Shown here: positions 6,247 through 10,047 of the stretch, piece after piece
How the letters are laid out: the number at the start of each line of letters is the position of its first letter
Numbering within the stretch: the stretch's first letter is position 1
Assembly: GCA_015494165.1 (NCBI GenBank)
Contig: WGBS01000275.1
Location: forward strand, 1-10,047
Reading direction: 5' to 3'
DNA: 10,047 nucleotides
Origin: Gammaproteobacteria bacterium
GTDB taxonomy: Bacteria; Pseudomonadota; Gammaproteobacteria; S144-34
Translations under genes and position numbers: made by a program
Notes under the pieces: generated by a model
Told to the model about the DNA's origin: nothing
Databases searched by the model: none
The model's input: the letters and a program-made list of their open reading frames with translations, nothing else

Positions 6247-7170
6247 ATGCGAGGCAAGCGCAAGGGTGGATCGCGCCGGGACGTCCACGGCATCCTGCTG
6301 CTGGACAAGCCCGTCGGCATGAGCTCGAACCAGGCCCTGCAGGCGGTCAAGCATCTGTACCGGGCGCGCAAGGCCGGCCACACGGGCAGCCTCGACCCCA
6401 TGGCGAGCGGGCTGCTGCCCATCTGCCTGGGCGAGGCGACCAAGATCTCGGGCTTCCTGCTCGGCGCGGACAAGCACTATCTCGTCACCGTGCGCCTCGG
6501 CGTGCGCACCGCCACCGGCGACACGGAGGGAGAGGTGCTGGAGACACGCCCCGTGCCGCCCCTCGGCCCGGAGGACGTCGAGCGCGTCCTGGAGCGCTTC
6601 CGCGGCGAGATCGAGCAGGTGCCCCCGATGTACTCCGCGGTCAAGCACCAGGGCGAGCGCCTCTATCGCCTTGCGCGCAAGGGGGTGGAGGTCGAGCGCC
6701 AGCCGCGGCGGGTCACCATCCGCGAGCTGCGGCTCGTCGCCCTGCGCCCCGAGGAGCTCGAGCTCGAGGTGCGCTGCAGCAAGGGCACCTACATCCGCAC
6801 CCTGGCGGAGGACATCGGTGAGGCCCTCGGCTGCGGGGGCCACGTCTCGGCCCTGCGCCGCCTGGGCGTCGAGCCCTTCGACGAGCCGCAGATGGTCACC
6901 CTCGAGGCCCTGCGCGAGCGGGCGGCCGAGGGCGGCCCCGAGGCGCTCGACGCCTTCCTGCTGCCGGTGGAGGCGGCGCTGGCAGGCTGGCCCGCGGTGC
7001 GCCTCGACGCCGACCTCGCCTACTACGTGCGCCAGGGCCAGCCCGTCCTGGTGCCGCGCGCGCCCACCGAGGGCTGGGTGCGCCTTTACGAGGACGGGCG
7101 CTTCCTGGGCGTCGGCGAGGTGCTGGACGACGGGCGCATCGGCCCGCGCCGCCTCCTGCGCACCGCCTGA
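6247..7170 (+). CDS. truB: tRNA pseudouridine(55) synthase TruB
   Basis: TruB (307 aa; E. coli 314) isomerises U55 of the T loop in most tRNAs and also acts as a tRNA-folding chaperone. The catalytic aspartate is D50 in AGHTGSLDPMASG. Y78, matching the E. coli active-site Tyr76, and R184 in KGTYIRTL (179-186), matching Arg181, are present. Other conserved blocks are GILLLDKPVGMSS (15-27) and MYSAVKHQGERLYRLAR (128-144). The C-terminal part (about 245-307) is a compact PUA-like domain. ATG 6247 is preferred over the adjacent GTG 6244, because that GTG falls inside the Shine-Dalgarno sequence. Even so the spacing from GGAGG (6240-6244) to ATG is only 2 nt, which is unusually tight. The gene follows rbfA by 49 nt. 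Confidence 0.97.
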   Translation: MRGKRKGGSRRDVHGILLLDKPVGMSSNQALQAVKHLYRARKAGHTGSLDPMASGLLPICLGEATKISGFLLGADKHYLVTVRLGVRTATGDTEGEVLETRPVPPLGPEDVERVLERFRGEIEQVPPMYSAVKHQGERLYRLARKGVEVERQPRRVTIRELRLVALRPEELELEVRCSKGTYIRTLAEDIGEALGCGGHVSALRRLGVEPFDEPQMVTLEALRERAAEGGPEALDAFLLPVEAALAGWPAVRLDADLAYYVRQGQPVLVPRAPTEGWVRLYEDGRFLGVGEVLDDGRIGPRRLLRTA

Positions 7171-7176
7171 GGCGCC

Positions 7177-7206
7177 TTGTGGGGGTCTGGGACGCGACGG
7201 TAAAAT
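7177..7206 (+). promoter_or_regulatory. Sigma70-type promoter for rpsO-pnp
   Basis: TTGTGG (7177-7182, TTG core only) lies 18 bp from TAAAAT (7201-7206, 5 of 6 to TATAAT), with start predicted near 7213. The AT-rich -10 stands out in the GC-rich gap after truB. E. coli rpsO also has its own promoter here, within an otherwise continuous cluster. The leader would be about 65 nt. Within it TTCCC (7213-7217) is complementary to GGGAA (7272-7276), which overlaps the rpsO Shine-Dalgarno. Confidence 0.6.
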
Positions 7207-7278
7207 AGCCGTTTCCCGACACAAGGGCGGATCGGCGAATCGAGCCAGCCAGCACAAACGAACCGGAGCGAGGGAACC

Positions 7279-7548
7279 ATGCCTCTGAGCGCCGAAGAGA
7301 AGACCCGCATCGTCCAGGAGTTCCAGCGCGCCCCCGGCGACACGGGCTCGCCGGAGGTCCAGGTGGCGCTGCTTTCGGCCCGCATCGACCAGCTCGGCAA
7401 GCACTTCGCCGAGCACAAGCACGACCACCACAGCCGCCAGGGGCTGCTCAAGATGGTCAACCAGCGGCGCAAGCTGCTGGACTACCTCAAGCGCAAGGAC
7501 GCCAAGCGCTACCAGGAGCTGATCTCGCGCCTGGGCCTGCGCCGCTGA
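7279..7548 (+). CDS. rpsO: 30S ribosomal protein S15
   Basis: S15 (89 aa, the same length as in E. coli) is a primary binder of the 16S rRNA three-way junction in the central domain and nucleates assembly of S6, S18, S11 and S21. The four-helix family sequence is intact: TGSPEVQVALLSARI (22-36), the rRNA-contacting HKHDHHSR segment (45-52), QRRKLLDYLKRKD (62-74) and the C-terminal LGLRR. ATG 7279 has GAGG (7270-7273) 5 nt upstream. S15 represses its own translation in many bacteria through lineage-specific leader RNAs. The short leader here could do this, but no known S15-binding fold was recognised. It lies 108 nt after truB with its own promoter and 40 nt before pnp. Confidence 0.98.
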   Translation: MPLSAEEKTRIVQEFQRAPGDTGSPEVQVALLSARIDQLGKHFAEHKHDHHSRQGLLKMVNQRRKLLDYLKRKDAKRYQELISRLGLRR

Positions 7549-7588
7549 GCGCGTCCCGCGTCATGGTCCATCCCCCGAGGAACGCAAG

Positions 7589-9718
<2,130 letters not shown>

Positions 9719-9725
9719 CGCCCGC

Positions 9726-9753
9726 GGCGCCGGCAGCGGCCGCCTGCCGCGCC
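9726..9753 (+). terminator. GC hairpin just after pnp, possible 3'-end structure
   Basis: GGCG (9726-9729) and CGGCAG (9731-9736) pair with CTGCCG (9744-9749) and CGCC (9750-9753). This gives a 10-bp stem with one bulged C and a 7-nt loop, 7 nt after the pnp stop. There is no T-tract, so intrinsic termination is doubtful. It may stabilise the 3' end after Rho-dependent termination. Its 3' half overlaps the first copy of the downstream repeat. Confidence 0.45.
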
Positions 9754-9848
9754 AGAGGCGGGAGGCGGGTATCGGGAGGCGAGGGTCGGTGCGCGCTGCG
9801 CGCGCGGTGTTTTGCGATCTAGCCCGTCTCCCGTGCCCCGTCTCCCGC
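9740..9848. repeat. Structured intergenic repeat, copy 1
   Basis: This unit of about 109 bp recurs at 9882-9988. It has an 18-bp head, a G-rich arm of 7-nt units (GGGAGGC/GGGTATC, 9760-9785), a 37-nt middle with the small hairpin GCGCGC-TGC-GCGCGC (9791-9805) and CGATCT (9815-9820), and a C-rich arm of CCCGTCT-type 7-nt units (9823-9848). The G-rich and C-rich arms pair with each other, with G-U pairs and one internal mismatch region, forming a long hairpin. No open frame in it looks like a gene. Confidence 0.85.
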
Positions 9849-9856
9849 AAACTGTC

Positions 9857-9881
9857 GTATGGGAGTGGCTCCCGTCCGCGA
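9857..9881 (+). repeat. REP-like palindrome, + orientation
   Basis: A GTATGGGAG head is followed by GGCTCCC and CCGCGA. The 5-bp stem GGGAG/CTCCC (9861-9865 with 9869-9873) has a TGG loop. The layout resembles the short extragenic palindromes of pseudomonads and xanthomonads (TGTGGGAG-GGCTT-CCGCGA type). It lies between the two repeat copies. Family membership is from pattern memory, not a search. Confidence 0.45.
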
Positions 9882-9988
9882 CCGCCTGCGGCGGCAGAGG
9901 CGGGGGGCGGGTATCGGGAGGCGAGGGTTGGTGCGCCCTTTGGGGCGCAGCCTTTCGATCTTCCCGTCGCCCGTCACCCGTCTCCCGC
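9882..9988. repeat. Structured intergenic repeat, copy 2
   Basis: This second copy of 107 bp has the head differing from copy 1 at 2 of 18 positions, and a 23-bp identical core (9906-9928 against 9764-9786). The G-rich arm (9902-9927), CGATCT (9956-9961) and C-rich arm of CCCGTCG, CCCGTCA, CCCGTCT units (9963-9988) keep the same order and spacing. The inner hairpin differs in sequence but keeps pairing: TGCGCCC (9932-9938) with GGGCGCA (9943-9949). That compensatory change argues for conserved structure rather than simple recent duplication. Confidence 0.85.
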
Positions 9989-10002
9989 GCACTCCCGCGA
10001 AG

Positions 10003-10030
10003 CGGGCGGGGCTGGAAGCCCCTCCCACAG
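10003..10030 (-). repeat. REP-like palindrome, - orientation
   Basis: Read on the minus strand it begins GGCTGTGGGAG, followed by the 6-bp stem GGGGCT/AGCCCC with loop TCC (10008-10013 with 10017-10022 on the plus strand). It matches the + oriented copy at 9857-9881 in its TRTGGGAGNGGCT head. The two together form an inverted pair flanking repeat copy 2, like the paired REP arrangement (BIME). A second small stem, CCCGC/GCGGG with loop GAA, lies next to it at 9994-10006. Confidence 0.5.
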
Positions 10031-10047
10031 CCGGGTTGCAGTCTACA

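Noticed and set aside
9740..9988. CRISPR array interpretation of the tandem repeats.
   Set aside because: There are only two diverged copies of about 108 bp with one 33-nt gap, unlike 24-40 bp identical repeats with uniform spacers, and no cas genes.
9819..10028. A 69-codon minus-strand frame in the post-pnp region.
   Set aside because: It lies wholly in repeats and palindromes, is Arg/Gly/Pro-rich, and shows no ribosome-binding site or known family.

Overview
The window is GC-rich (roughly 70% by eye) and carries the translation and RNA-decay cluster typical of Gammaproteobacteria: initiator tRNA, then rimP-nusA-infB-rbfA-truB-rpsO-pnp in the same order as the E. coli metY-nusA-infB-rpsO-pnp region. 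Protein lengths and motifs fit a gammaproteobacterium with a high-GC genome, possibly of the Chromatiales/Ectothiorhodospiraceae kind. That last placement is inference. All protein genes are on the + strand and appear intact.

Layout. Bases 1-125 form a perfect 56-bp inverted repeat with a 13-nt loop, and base 1 of the window is the first base of the left arm. An initiator tRNA gene (132-208) follows and is closed by an intrinsic terminator (289-322). A small minimal-zincin metallopeptidase gene (456-887) sits between the tRNA and rimP. A sigma70-type promoter (901-929) then opens a leader of about 185 nt with several GC-rich hairpins. Two of these are followed by T-tracts, and the second ends about 10 nt before the rimP start codon. 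rimP, nusA, infB, rbfA and truB follow with gaps of 13-49 nt. A perfect 10-bp hairpin lies in the rbfA-truB gap. A second promoter (7177-7206) precedes rpsO, and pnp starts 40 nt after rpsO.

Function. The cluster joins 30S subunit maturation (RimP, RbfA), transcription elongation, pausing and termination control (NusA), initiation (initiator tRNA, IF2), tRNA modification (TruB), a 30S protein (S15) and 3'-5' RNA decay (PNPase). NusA and S15 are autoregulators in E. coli. The tandem terminators ahead of rimP and the short rpsO leader are the natural places to look for equivalent control here.

The last 329 bases (9719-10047) hold no credible gene. They contain a hairpin just after pnp, two diverged copies of a structured repeat of about 108 bp built of 7-nt GGG/CCC units, and two REP-like palindromes in opposite orientation. 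I found no mobile-element gene, CRISPR array, defence system or novel operon. The most unusual items are the terminal perfect palindrome (possibly an assembly artefact), the unpaired U1-U72 of the initiator tRNA, the leader architecture and the 3' repeat pair.
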